From NCBI RefSeq assembly GCF_039522585.1, contig NZ_BAAADR010000001.1: DNA of 64,000 nt. The stretch is one strand, 5' to 3'. Source of the DNA: Bisbaumannia salifodinae. GTDB taxonomy: Bacteria > Pseudomonadota > Gammaproteobacteria > Pseudomonadales > Halomonadaceae. This document shows positions 36,082 to 44,973 of this stretch, one piece after another. Position 1 is the first letter of the stretch; every line of letters begins with the position of its first letter. The translations under genes were made by a program, and so were the position numbers. The notes below the pieces were generated by a model, which searched no databases, was not told the origin of the DNA, and saw only the letters and a program-made list of their open reading frames with translations.

Positions 36082-37079
36082 CAGATGGCTCCGATCTTTT
36101 CCCAGTTGGTGTCGATCCAGGCCTGCAGATCGGCATCGGACATCCACTCGGCGTTGTTGTCGCTAGCGTAGACGAAGCCTTCCGGCACCTTCTTGCCATC
36201 CTTGATTCGGTTGGCGTCCTTGTCCCAGCTGTTGATGGCCGGCAGGATTTTGAAGTGCTCGGGATACTCGTAGGTGTAGTAGGCGTCTTCGGCACCGATC
36301 ATCTGCTCATGCAGCTTCTCGCCGGGGCGGATTCCCACCACTTCCTGCTTGGCCTCCGGGGCGATGACCCGGGCCAGGTCGGTCACTTTCATGGAGGGGA
36401 TCTTCTTGACATAAATCTCGCCGCCTTCCATATCCTCGAAGGCGTGCCACACAAGCTCCACGCCCTGCTCCAGACTGATCATGAAGCGGGTCATGCGCTC
36501 ATCAGTGATTGGCAGCACACCCTCATCACGGATCGACATGAAGAACGGAATCACCGAGCCACGGGAGCCCATGACGTTGCCGTAGCGAACCACCGCGAAG
36601 CGCGTATCATGGCCACCGGCATAAGAATTGCCCGCCACGAACAGCTTATCGGAGGTTAGCTTGGTAGCGCCATAGAGGTTAATAGGGCTGCTGGCCTTGT
36701 CGGTGGAGAGCGCCACCACCTTCTTCACGCCCTTGTCGATGCAGGCATCGATCAGGTTCATGGCGCCCATCACGTTGGTCTTGACGCATTCGAAGGGGTT
36801 GTACTCGGCGGTCGGCACGATCTTGGTCGCTGCAGCATGCACCACGTAGTCGACCCCATCCAGCGCCCGATAGATCCGCTCCCGATCGCGCACATCACCG
36901 ATAAAGAAGCGTACGCGAGAGTCACCTTCGAACCTCTTGGCCATCTCCCATTGCTTCATTTCGTCGCGGGAAAAGATAATCACGCGCTTGGGGTTATAGC
37001 GCTCCAGCAGCATAGGGATAAAAGTATGGCCAAAGGATCCTGTACCACCAGTAACCAAAATGGAAGCGTTTTCAAACAT
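36081..37079 (-). CDS. pseB: UDP-GlcNAc 4,6-dehydratase (inverting), first pseudaminic acid step
   Basis: The 332-residue soluble SDR has the PseB/FlaA1 length. TGGTGSFGHTF binds NADP, VHAAATKIVP and STDKASSPINLYGATKL carry the active site with Asp and Lys, and RYGNVMGSRGSV follows. It dehydrates and C5-epimerises UDP-GlcNAc. The ATG at 37079 follows GGAAAA. It starts the pse block, 158 bp after wzz. Confidence 0.95.
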   Translation of the reverse strand: MFENASILVTGGTGSFGHTFIPMLLERYNPKRVIIFSRDEMKQWEMAKRFEGDSRVRFFIGDVRDRERIYRALDGVDYVVHAAATKIVPTAEYNPFECVKTNVMGAMNLIDACIDKGVKKVVALSTDKASSPINLYGATKLTSDKLFVAGNSYAGGHDTRFAVVRYGNVMGSRGSVIPFFMSIRDEGVLPITDERMTRFMISLEQGVELVWHAFEDMEGGEIYVKKIPSMKVTDLARVIAPEAKQEVVGIRPGEKLHEQMIGAEDAYYTYEYPEHFKILPAINSWDKDANRIKDGKKVPEGFVYASDNNAEWMSDADLQAWIDTNWEKIGAI

Positions 37080-37237
37080 TAATATTTTCCAATTCGAATT
37101 TTCTAACAGTATGACTCGGCAGGCTTGATCGCGCTCACGCACCACAAGCTCAACATGGATTTCTCCGCAAAAACCTGCATCATCACGCCAATAACTCTAT
37201 TTCAGCACAAAGGCAACAGCATATAACCACCGATTCC

Positions 37238-38353
37238 CTAAGCGCTTTTAGTCGGGCTATAGCCCCGAAGGCTTCTGCCAAAACGGACGAGGAACACCAG
37301 CATCACCCCGAGCATGCCCCCCAGGACGAGAGAAAGCGCGAGGATTAGCCCCTTACGCGGCTCGCTCGGCCCAGCCGGCGGGAAGGCATATTCCACCACG
37401 TCCACCACTCGTTCGGTGTGATTGGGTTCCACGCCCTCATCCACACCGTAGAGTTGCCCGCTGGAAAGGAGCTCGGCGATCCGCAGACGCTGCTCGAGCT
37501 GCTGCTGGGTCTCGCGAATATTTGAATTGCTCAGGCCCTGGTCGATAGCCTCGCGTAGGGTGTCGCGGTCGGCTTCCAGCGCCTGATAGCCCATAAAGTA
37601 GAGTGGCAGGGAGCCCTCACCACTGCTGATATCGGCGTAGATCACTTCGTTGCCACTAGCCTGGCGCCCAAACTGCTGGGGGGTGGTGGGCTTCTCGATA
37701 TCGAGTCGCCGGGCCACATTGATGGCCTGCTCCAAGGTAAAGAGGCGCTCCTCACGACTACGCTGCAGGGTCTCCTTCTGAAGATCGAGGCGGGTGTTCA
37801 GGTTGGCGATCTGCGCACGGTTATAGTCGTTGAAACGGCTGCGCAGTGTTTCCCACACTTGCTCGGAGGTGTCGCGAATATAGTCATTCAGAATCGCCTC
37901 GCCCTGCTCACCCTCCGGGTAGCTGTAACGAACTTCCATCATCGCGCTACCGTCCAACTCAGCTGCCAGCCCGCTAATATTTAGCCGACTACTAAACTCC
38001 CGCCCTAAGTCGATATCTTCCTCCAACTCGAAGCGGTCACGATTCGCGTTCACGAAGGCTTCGAAGTTCTGGAAGCTGGAGAGCCGATTGCCAAGTGCCC
38101 TATACGCCTCTCCAGGCGTGATAGAGAAGCCGTTAACCAAGCTGAAACCAGAGAAGTTGGCGCTGGACGCGGGAACGGCACGGAAACGCGTCTCATAGGT
38201 GGGCGTGGTAATCGTGAGGTAGGCGAAGGCGGCAATCACGGCGACCACCACGGTGCCGACGATCCAGTACCAGCCTTCTATCAGCATCAGCGCCAGGTCG
38301 CGCAGGTCGATTTCGTCGTCGTGTCCGTTGGGAACTTGTACTGGAGTGCTCAT
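37238..38353 (-). CDS. wzz: Wzz-type polysaccharide chain length regulator
   Basis: The 371-residue inner-membrane protein has a Wzz N-terminal domain (EIDLRDLALMLIEGWYWIVGTVVV) with a first helix near residues 28-50. A long periplasmic coiled-coil region follows (about 60-330), and a second helix near 338-358 comes after the proline-rich PPAGPSEPRKGLIL motif. It sets the modal length of the Wzy-made polymer. It is the first gene of the locus, 42 bp downstream of an ops element. Confidence 0.9.
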   Translation of the reverse strand: MSTPVQVPNGHDDEIDLRDLALMLIEGWYWIVGTVVVAVIAAFAYLTITTPTYETRFRAVPASSANFSGFSLVNGFSITPGEAYRALGNRLSSFQNFEAFVNANRDRFELEEDIDLGREFSSRLNISGLAAELDGSAMMEVRYSYPEGEQGEAILNDYIRDTSEQVWETLRSRFNDYNRAQIANLNTRLDLQKETLQRSREERLFTLEQAINVARRLDIEKPTTPQQFGRQASGNEVIYADISSGEGSLPLYFMGYQALEADRDTLREAIDQGLSNSNIRETQQQLEQRLRIAELLSSGQLYGVDEGVEPNHTERVVDVVEYAFPPAGPSEPRKGLILALSLVLGGMLGVMLVFLVRFGRSLRGYSPTKSA

Positions 38354-38394
38354 CGAGCAAGCCGTCCTCTTTGGCAGGTGGCAGGGCGTTCAGG

Positions 38395-38406
38395 CACGCT
38401 ACCGCC
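38395..38406 (-). promoter_or_regulatory. ops element (RfaH recruitment site)
   Basis: GGCGGTAGCGTG on the minus strand is identical to the core ops/JUMPstart sequence that pauses RNA polymerase and recruits RfaH. It lies in the leader, 42 bp upstream of the wzz start and in the right orientation for the 26-kb polysaccharide locus. The wider JUMPstart consensus is not obvious. Confidence 0.75.
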
Positions 38407-38845
38407 CGGGGATTACACCGGACGCATTCCCATGCCCTAATACAGTCATAGATACCGATGGCGGCGCCGATGCAAGGCAAGCGGCAATGGCCCATAGACG
38501 GGACCGGTCAGCCAAGGTGTGGGCAACGCCCTGGTTTCCCCAAGCCGATGGGCCCACGGTATCGTTTTCATATTGTGAGCGGGCATTCTACGCCAATGCC
38601 CGCCTGGCCTCCACGGCGAATAGGCCAGTAAATCCATATGTTGCGCTATTTTACTCTTCCCGCCCAGTCGTGATATGGCGACACATCCGTGAAGAAATGT
38701 CTACCTTCACCACCTCAGGGCTATTCCTTCAGGGCTCCCCCAGGACTATCCCCTTGGGGATATCGCCAGGCCAGCGCCCGGGGTGCTCCACTGGCGTCAC
38801 CACACCTCCTCAACAACAGCTATCTACAACAACAAGGTGAACGCA
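38407..38845. other. Divergent intergenic region between wzz and a NhaC-family gene
   Basis: No gene is evident. A perfect inverted repeat CGGGCATT-N7-AATGCCCG lies at 38580-38602. A possible minus-strand -35-like TTGCAT near 38470 is too weak to call. The NhaC gene has its own AGGTGA ribosome site at the right end. Promoters for both directions are expected here. Confidence 0.5.
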
Positions 38846-40303
38846 ATGGACAAGGCGACTTCCCATCCGCGTGGGCATGGCCTGCGCGCCGATAGCGGCC
38901 TGCGCCGCGGCTTGATCTTCCTGGCGGTGGTCCTGGTGGCCAGCTTGAGCGGCCACTGGCTGGCCGCCGGGGAGCACTACGGGGCCTATGTGCTGCTGCC
39001 TACCCTGGTGGTGATCAGCATGGCGCTGATCACCCAGCGCACCCTGGAGGCGCTGCTGGCCGGGGCCCTGAGCGGTTTTATCCTGCTCTCTCCCACCACC
39101 GCCGTCCAGGAGATGGCGGTCACCGGCCTCGCGGTGATGCAGGATCCCACCATGGGCTGGATCATCCTGGTCTGCGGCCTGTTGGGTAGCCTGATCGGCC
39201 TGCTGCAGTTCGCCCGGGGCACCGAGGCCTTCAGCCGCAGCGCCGGACGCTACCTGACGACCCGCCGCGGCGCCATGCTGGGCAGCACGGGCCTCGGCGC
39301 GCTGATCTTTATCGACGACTACCTCAACGCCATGACCGTCTCGGCGGCCATGAAGCGGCTCTTCGACAAGCTGAAGATCTCCCGCTCCATGCTGGCCTAT
39401 ATCGTCGACTCCACGGCGGCGCCCATCTGCCTGCTGATCCCCTTCTCCACCTGGGCCATCTACCTGGCCGGCCTGTTGGAGAGCAACCGGGTGGCCGACT
39501 CCGGCCAGGGCTTCGCCTATTACCTCGGGCTGGTGCCCTACCTCTTCTACCCCTGGGTGGCACTCGTCCTGGTGATCCTGGTGGCCCTGGGGGTGGTGCC
39601 GGTGCTGGGCCGCATGAAGGCCGCCGAGCGTGGCGAAGAAATGCGCCTGGACGATGACGCCCAGGCCCAGCAGGAGGAGGCCTGCACGCAACGCCCGCCG
39701 CGGCTGATCAACTTCCTGCTGCCGGTGGCCACCCTGCTGCTGGCCACCTGGTGGTTCGATATCGATGCGCTGATCGGGGTGGGATTCGCCCTGCTGGTGA
39801 CTTTGGCGCTCTATGTGGCCCAGGATATCGCCCCGCTGAACCGCCTCTTCGATGAGCTGCTGGCCGGCTTCCAGCAGATGCTGCTGCCCCTGGGCATCGT
39901 CTTCGCCGCCTTTATGCTGCAGTCGGTGAACGAGTCCCTGGGCCTGACCGAGACGCTGATCGGCTGGGTGGAGCCGCTGATGCGCGGCGCCTGGCTGCCG
40001 GGCATCACCTTCCTGGTGCTGGCGGGGCTGGCCTTCTCCACCGGCTCCTTCTGGGGCGTCTATGCCATCGCCTTCCCCATCGTGATTCCGCTGGCCCTGG
40101 CCACCGACGCCTCCCTGCCGCTGACCCTCGGCGCCATGATCTCCGCCGGCGCCTTTGGCTCCCACGCCTGCTTCTTCGGCGACTCCACGGTGCTCAGCGC
40201 CCGGGGCTGCGGCATCTCGCCGATGCAGCATGCCCTGACCCAGCTGCCCTATGTGCTGCTGGCGGCAGCGGTCAGCGCCATCCTCTTCTTCCTGCTCGGC
40301 TAA
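38846..40303 (+). CDS. NhaC-family Na+/H+ antiporter-like carrier
   Basis: The 485-residue membrane protein has about twelve helices and NhaC-superfamily features: GALIFIDDYLNAMTVSAAMK, DSTAAPICLLIPFSTWAIY and SHACFFGDSTVLSARGCG. Family members exchange Na+ with H+ or with organic acids. It is followed after 26 bp by a class II deacetylase gene, so an organic substrate such as an amine or acetate is plausible rather than simple Na+ extrusion. AGGTGA precedes the ATG. Confidence 0.85.
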   Translation: MDKATSHPRGHGLRADSGLRRGLIFLAVVLVASLSGHWLAAGEHYGAYVLLPTLVVISMALITQRTLEALLAGALSGFILLSPTTAVQEMAVTGLAVMQDPTMGWIILVCGLLGSLIGLLQFARGTEAFSRSAGRYLTTRRGAMLGSTGLGALIFIDDYLNAMTVSAAMKRLFDKLKISRSMLAYIVDSTAAPICLLIPFSTWAIYLAGLLESNRVADSGQGFAYYLGLVPYLFYPWVALVLVILVALGVVPVLGRMKAAERGEEMRLDDDAQAQQEEACTQRPPRLINFLLPVATLLLATWWFDIDALIGVGFALLVTLALYVAQDIAPLNRLFDELLAGFQQMLLPLGIVFAAFMLQSVNESLGLTETLIGWVEPLMRGAWLPGITFLVLAGLAFSTGSFWGVYAIAFPIVIPLALATDASLPLTLGAMISAGAFGSHACFFGDSTVLSARGCGISPMQHALTQLPYVLLAAAVSAILFFLLG

Positions 40304-40329
40304 CCAATAATTTCCCAAGGAGACACGCC

Positions 40330-41442
40330 ATGCGCCGTACCGCCTTCGCCTTTCACGAACACTGCCTGTGGCATGACGGTGGCCCCTGCTCGGTGTTCGC
40401 CGAACCCGGCGGCCATGTGCAGCCCGCCGGCGCCGCCGAGCACCCGGAGACCAAGCGCCGCCTGCGCAACCTGCTGGAGGTAACCGGCCTGATCGACGAG
40501 CTGGTGCCCATCAAGGGCGCCCCCGCCGAGGAGACCGACCTGCTGCGCTTCCATACCCGCGACTACCTCGACCGCCTGGCGGCCATGAGCGAGCGGGGCT
40601 TCGGCGATGCCGGCGAGTGCGCGCCGCTGCGCAAGGACAGCTACGCGATCGCCCGGCGTTCCACCGGCCAGGCCATCGCCGCCATGGACGCCGTACTGCG
40701 CGGCGACTGCGACAACGCCTATGCCCTGTGCCGGCCACCGGGCCACCATGCCGAGCGCGACCGCGGCCGCGGCTTCTGCCTGCTGGGCAATATCCCGGTG
40801 GCGGTGATGACCATAATGGAGCGCCACGGCATCCGGCGGGTGGCGGTACTCGACTGGGACGTCCACCACGGCAATGGCACCCAGCAGGCCTTCTGGGAGC
40901 GCGACGAGGTGCTGGCCATCTCGCTGCACCACGACAGCAACTACCCGGTGGACAGCGGCGGCCTGGCGGAGCGCGGCGAGGGGCCGGGCTTCGGCCATAC
41001 CCTTAACGTGCCCCTGCCCGCCGGCAGCGGCATCGGCGCCTACCAGGCCTGCCTGGAGCGGGTGGTGATCCCGGCCTTCGAGCGCTTCCAACCGGAGCTG
41101 ATCGTGGTGGCCTGCGGCTACGACGCCAGCGCCATGGACCCGCTGGGCTGCATGCTGCTCAATAGCGCCGCTTTCGGGCGCATGACCGAGCAACTGGTGG
41201 CCGTCGCCGAGCGGCTCTGCGAGGGGCGCCTGGTGATGGTTCACGAGGGCGGCTACTCGGAAGGCTATGTGCCCTTCTGCGGCCATGCGGTGATCCAGGC
41301 GTTGTCCGGCAGCGCGACCGCCGCCCGGGATCCGGCCAATGACGAGATCGCCCGGTGGGGTGGCCAGCGGCTGGAGCCCCACCAGGCCGAGCTGATCGGC
41401 CGCGCCGCCGACCTGGTGGGCGATATTCGCGGGCCACGGTGA
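40330..41442 (+). CDS. Class II histone-deacetylase-like amidohydrolase
   Basis: The 370-residue zinc hydrolase has the general-base His pair RPPGHHAERDRGRGFC, the zinc ligands in LDWDVHHGNGTQ and ACGYDASAMDPLG, and the catalytic Tyr in HEGGYSEGY. Bacterial members deacetylate small acetylated amines or lysine side chains rather than histones. It forms a unit with the upstream NhaC-like carrier and downstream LuxR-type regulator. A close relative is encoded at 48363-49478. Confidence 0.92.
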   Translation: MRRTAFAFHEHCLWHDGGPCSVFAEPGGHVQPAGAAEHPETKRRLRNLLEVTGLIDELVPIKGAPAEETDLLRFHTRDYLDRLAAMSERGFGDAGECAPLRKDSYAIARRSTGQAIAAMDAVLRGDCDNAYALCRPPGHHAERDRGRGFCLLGNIPVAVMTIMERHGIRRVAVLDWDVHHGNGTQQAFWERDEVLAISLHHDSNYPVDSGGLAERGEGPGFGHTLNVPLPAGSGIGAYQACLERVVIPAFERFQPELIVVACGYDASAMDPLGCMLLNSAAFGRMTEQLVAVAERLCEGRLVMVHEGGYSEGYVPFCGHAVIQALSGSATAARDPANDEIARWGGQRLEPHQAELIGRAADLVGDIRGPR

Positions 41443-41532
41443 GGTAATGTCCTGGGGCGCCTGACGGCGATGGTATTGACCGGCCAGCAAGGTACAGTAA
41501 GGGTCACAACTCCAGGAGTAAGCCCCCGACCG

Positions 41533-42327
41533 ATGATGCCCCCCGCTTCCCTTCCCCCCGCCAGCCTGGCCCCCATGGCCCGGCTGGCGGATCAGGTTCG
41601 CTCCCCGGAGTTTCTGACCGGCCTGGGCCAGGCCCTGGAGGCCTATTTCCCGGGCATCAGCCATGCGGTCTTCCACTTCGCGGCCCGGGGCCGGCCCACG
41701 GTGCTGGCCCATAACCTCAGCGCCGACCTGGAACGCCGGGTGCTGGCCCCCTATGTGGAGCGCATGTACCTGCTCGACCCCTGCTACCGCTACTGGCAGA
41801 CCGAGCGCCGCGGCGGCCTGGCCAGCCTGGATGAGCTGGCCCCGGCGGGCTTTCGCCACAGCGACTACTACGCCACCTACTATCGGGACCTGGGCCTCTA
41901 CGACGAGGCGGCGGCCTTCTTTCCCCTGGACGACGGCGACTGCCTGTCGCTCTCCTTCGGCTTCTATCGCCGCAACCATACCCCTAGCCAGGGCGAGCTG
42001 CTGGCCACCCTCGACTACCTCTTCCCGCTGCTGGAGGCGCTGATTCGCCAGTTCTGGCTGGCCAGCAGCCTGCACCTGCCCACCCCGGTCGAGTCGCCCA
42101 GCCTGCTGCACAGCTTCGGCCAGGGGGTACTCAGCGAGCGGGAGCGCCAGGTCGCCTGGCTAATCCTGCGCGGCCATACCGGCCCGGAGATCGCCACCGA
42201 GCTGGGCATCACCCCCGGCACGGTCAAGAACCACCGCAAGCGGCTCTATGCCAAGCTGCATATCGGCAGCCAGGCGGAGCTGTTCCGGCAATTCATGCTC
42301 TTCCAGCACCGCGAGAGCCTGGGGTAG
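41533..42327 (+). CDS. LuxR/GerE-type transcriptional regulator
   Basis: The 264-residue protein has a C-terminal GerE helix-turn-helix (LSERERQVAWLILRGHTGPE, then ITPGTVKNHRKRLYAKL). Its N-terminal sensing domain of about 170 residues is rich in aromatic residues and resembles no family I can name with confidence. AGGAG is 14 bases before the ATG chosen, which is long; ATG at 41536 is equally possible. It probably controls the carrier/deacetylase pair before it. Confidence 0.85.
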   Translation: MMPPASLPPASLAPMARLADQVRSPEFLTGLGQALEAYFPGISHAVFHFAARGRPTVLAHNLSADLERRVLAPYVERMYLLDPCYRYWQTERRGGLASLDELAPAGFRHSDYYATYYRDLGLYDEAAAFFPLDDGDCLSLSFGFYRRNHTPSQGELLATLDYLFPLLEALIRQFWLASSLHLPTPVESPSLLHSFGQGVLSERERQVAWLILRGHTGPEIATELGITPGTVKNHRKRLYAKLHIGSQAELFRQFMLFQHRESLG

Positions 42328-42348
42328 ACAATGGAGCAAGGACGACGC

Positions 42349-42921
42349 ATGCCACCACTGACCAATCGCTACCTCTTGATGCGCCACGGCCATAGCCAGG
42401 CCAATGCCGCCGGCCTGATCGTCAGCGACCCCGTCCGCGGGGTCGCCGGCTTCGGCCTTTCGGCCCGGGGCGAGGCCCAGCTGGCGGCCTGCCTCGACGC
42501 CTGGCAGGGCCCGGCCCCGGACGCCATCTACCACTCCGACTTTATGCGCACCACCCAGACCGCCCAGCGCCTGGCCGACCACTTCGGCCTGACGCTGGCC
42601 CCGCACCCGGGGCTGCGGGAGCGCTACTTCGCCGCTCTCGAGGGCAAGGACGACGGCCACTACGCCGAGGTCTGGGCCCGGGACGCCCGGGATCCCGCGC
42701 ATCGCCATGCCGGGGTGGAGAGCGTGGCCCAGGTGGCCACGCGCCTGACCGCGGTGATCGATGAGCTGGAACGCCGCCACGCCGACCAGACATTGCTGCT
42801 GGTCAGCCACGGCGACCCCTTGCAGATCCTGCTCACCGCCCTGGAGGGTCGGCCGCTCGGCGAGCACCGCGACCGCCCGCCCCTGGCCCCCGCCAGCCTG
42901 ACCCCGCTGTCACGGCACTGA
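42349..42921 (+). CDS. Histidine phosphatase superfamily protein (phosphoglycerate mutase-like)
   Basis: The product of about 190 residues has the phosphohistidine motif LLMRHGHSQAN at the N-terminus, a Glu acid near RERYFAALEGK and the second His in LLVSHGDPLQ. These enzymes dephosphorylate small phosphomonoesters; the substrate is not evident. The ATG at 42349 has AAGGA at 7-base spacing, better than the ATG at 42331. Confidence 0.88.
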   Translation: MPPLTNRYLLMRHGHSQANAAGLIVSDPVRGVAGFGLSARGEAQLAACLDAWQGPAPDAIYHSDFMRTTQTAQRLADHFGLTLAPHPGLRERYFAALEGKDDGHYAEVWARDARDPAHRHAGVESVAQVATRLTAVIDELERRHADQTLLLVSHGDPLQILLTALEGRPLGEHRDRPPLAPASLTPLSRH

Positions 42922-43005
42922 TGGGTTGAATCCACAACCGACGGTTGCCACTCCGGTGGACGCCACCGACAATGGGGATATCGATAGGCGACCCAAGGAG
43001 CCACG

Positions 43006-43401
43006 ATGGCCATGCAGGAATCTCTGGTAGCGCTGCGCCATGCCCTCTCGAGTATCGACGGCCTCGATTTCGCGACCTTGATCGGTAGCCGCGCCAGGGA
43101 TGATGCGCGGCCGGACAGTGACTGGGATATCGCCGTCCAGTGGAAAAATGACAACGCATCGGCACTGGAGACCTTGTCACGCAATGAGCGTCTCAAATCC
43201 GTCCTGGCTCAGCACTTGGCCTGTGAGCCGGACACCATCGATATTATCGACCTGAAGCGGGCCAACCTGACGATTCGCACCGTAGTTGCCGAAGAAGGCA
43301 TTCCCTTGGCCGGAGAGGACGACCTGCCATGGATGCGCTTCTTGAGTCGTACCTGGCATGACCTCGAGCATTGGTATCTGGAGCAAGAGTATGCGGCTTG
43401 A
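43006..43401 (+). CDS. mntA: MNT-type minimal nucleotidyltransferase antitoxin
   Basis: The 131-residue protein has the polymerase-beta-like signature GSRARDDARPDSDWDIAV (residues 27-44), with metal-binding Asp39 and Asp41. In type VII systems MntA AMPylates its HEPN toxin partner and so silences it. AAGGAG precedes the ATG. The 3' end overlaps the HEPN gene by 11 bp. Confidence 0.9.
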   Translation: MAMQESLVALRHALSSIDGLDFATLIGSRARDDARPDSDWDIAVQWKNDNASALETLSRNERLKSVLAQHLACEPDTIDIIDLKRANLTIRTVVAEEGIPLAGEDDLPWMRFLSRTWHDLEHWYLEQEYAA

Positions 43402-43828
43402 TCTTTATCTGGCGGAAACCCGCCAGTTGGCAGCACGACAGAGTGCCGTCCTGGATCAGGCCGCGGCCTTGTTGGATCAAGGGCGCACTCTGAGTCCGCT
43501 GGAGGAGAATGGGGTCCTGCACAGCCTGCAAGTGCTCAGCGAAAATGCCATCGGCAAGGCGAAACATACCCTCAAGGCCATGAATCAACCCGTGCCGGTC
43601 TCCGCCTACGATGCCTTCAAGAGCCTATCGGTTCACGGCCGAGTAGACTCCGCCGACCTGCCGATCTGGAACGCCGTGATCGGGCTGCGGAACCGTATCG
43701 TCCACGACTACCTGAATCTGGATATCGAGGTCGTGCTCGGTCTGGTTGCCGAAAGAAAGCACCACTTTATTCGTGATTATCTGATGGCCGAGATAGGCGG
43801 AATCGACGAACCATCGGACCATGGCTAA
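43391..43828 (+). CDS. hepT: HEPN-domain toxin (HepT/DUF86)
   Basis: The 145-residue helical protein has the exact RX4HXY motif (R100-NRIV-H105-D-Y107). Arg and His form the RNase site, and Tyr is the residue AMPylated by MntA in characterised pairs. All key residues are present, so this looks like a working type VII toxin-antitoxin module. The GC-rich codon use matches the surroundings. Confidence 0.9.
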   Translation: MRLDLYLAETRQLAARQSAVLDQAAALLDQGRTLSPLEENGVLHSLQVLSENAIGKAKHTLKAMNQPVPVSAYDAFKSLSVHGRVDSADLPIWNAVIGLRNRIVHDYLNLDIEVVLGLVAERKHHFIRDYLMAEIGGIDEPSDHG

Positions 43829-43835
43829 AACGATT

Positions 43836-43850
43836 GGCGCCGCAGGCGCC
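43836..43850. repeat. Isolated REP-like hairpin module
   Basis: GGCGCC-GCA-GGCGCC after hepT is the same module as at 44889, 50811 and 56929. With only a short T-poor tail it is a weak terminator at best. Confidence 0.45.
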
Positions 43851-43915
43851 CGCCCTTTCCCCCGTCACCGTGCTAGAATTTGCCGCCTGTTTTTGATCAT
43901 CAGGGCCGCTCTGCC

Positions 43916-44635
43916 ATGCTCGCCAATCTTCGCGTCGTCCTCGTCCAGACCTACCACCCCGGCAATATCGGTGCCTCGGCCCGGGCCATGAAGACCATGG
44001 GGCTGACGGACCTGGTGCTGGTCAATCCCCGCCAGTTTCCCGACCCGGAGGCGAGCCGCCTGGCCGCCGGCGCCGAGGATATCGTCGAATCCGCTCGGGT
44101 GGTGGACTCCCTGGAGGCGGCGGTCGCGGACTGCGTGCAGGTGGTGGGGGCCAGCGCCCGGCTACGCAACCAGCCGCTACCCCACTACGACGAGCCGGAT
44201 GCCATGGCCCGCGACCTGATCACTCAGGCCGAGCACGACCCGGTGGCCATGGTCTTCGGCCGCGAGCGCTTCGGCCTGACCAACGACGAGATCCGCTGCT
44301 GCAGCCATCAGGTCAGCATTCCCGCCAACCCGGATTACGGCATCTTGAACCTCTCCCAGGCGGTGCAGGTCCTGGCCTATGAGGCGTTCAAGGCCTGGCG
44401 GCTGCGCCCGGAGAGCGGCTATGAACCCCAGCGTGCCACCCAGGAGCGCCAGCCGAGCCGCGAGCAGTTGGCCCACTTCCATGCCCATCTCTCCCGGGTG
44501 ATGCAGGCCAGCGGCTTTATCACCCAGCCCCATGCCCGCACCGAGCAGCACCTGCAGGCGCTGTTCGCCCGCGCCCAGCCCAGCCGCAAGGAGCTCTCGC
44601 TGCTGCGCGGGCTGCTGGCCTCGCTGGAGCCGTAG
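43916..44635 (+). CDS. trmJ: tRNA (cytidine/uridine-2'-O-)-methyltransferase TrmJ
   Basis: The 239-residue SPOUT enzyme methylates the 2'-hydroxyl of nucleotide 32 in the tRNA anticodon loop. It has VVLVQTYHPGNIGASARAMK, FGRERFGLTNDEI and the knot motif NPDYGILNLSQAVQVLAYE. The start at 43916 gives the normal E. coli length and begins at the conserved first strand. Confidence 0.93.
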   Translation: MLANLRVVLVQTYHPGNIGASARAMKTMGLTDLVLVNPRQFPDPEASRLAAGAEDIVESARVVDSLEAAVADCVQVVGASARLRNQPLPHYDEPDAMARDLITQAEHDPVAMVFGRERFGLTNDEIRCCSHQVSIPANPDYGILNLSQAVQVLAYEAFKAWRLRPESGYEPQRATQERQPSREQLAHFHAHLSRVMQASGFITQPHARTEQHLQALFARAQPSRKELSLLRGLLASLEP

Positions 44636-44639
44636 AATC

Positions 44640-44935
44640 CCACTGACGCCGACACCAGGATCGCCCTTCGGGCGATATCGCGCGGAATCCGCGCTCCCAC
44701 ACTAGGCTGGGTGGCCACTGGTGTTGTGGGAGTTCGGCTCTCCGGCGGTCCGACGCTTCGGCGATTGGGCGACGCAGTCGCCCTTGGTGGCAGTCAGGAT
44801 CGCCCTGCGGGCGATATCGCGCGGAATCCGCGCTCCCACGGTGTGGGTTGCCACTGGTGTTGTGGGAGTTCGGGTTCCCCGGACGATTGGCGCCGCAGGC
44901 GCCCCGGCAGGCCCCCATCTCCGCCTGGTTATGGC
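44640..44935. repeat. REP-like mosaic repeat, two long copies
   Basis: The roughly 340-bp gap between trmJ and the aminotransferase gene holds two copies of 'atcgcgcggaatccgcgctcccac' with 'ccactggtgttgtgggagttcgg', plus 'gggcgacgcagtcgccc' and the hairpins 'atcgcccttcgggcgat' and 'atcgccctgcgggcgat'. No gene is evident. Confidence 0.8.
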
Positions 44936-44973
44936 ACCATGGGGCCATCGCTTTCCGGCAACAAGGCTGAGCT

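Noticed and set aside
40300..42111. Minus-strand frame of about 603 codons opposite the first deacetylase
   Set aside because: Antisense shadow with Gln/Gly/His-rich sequence and no recognisable domain.
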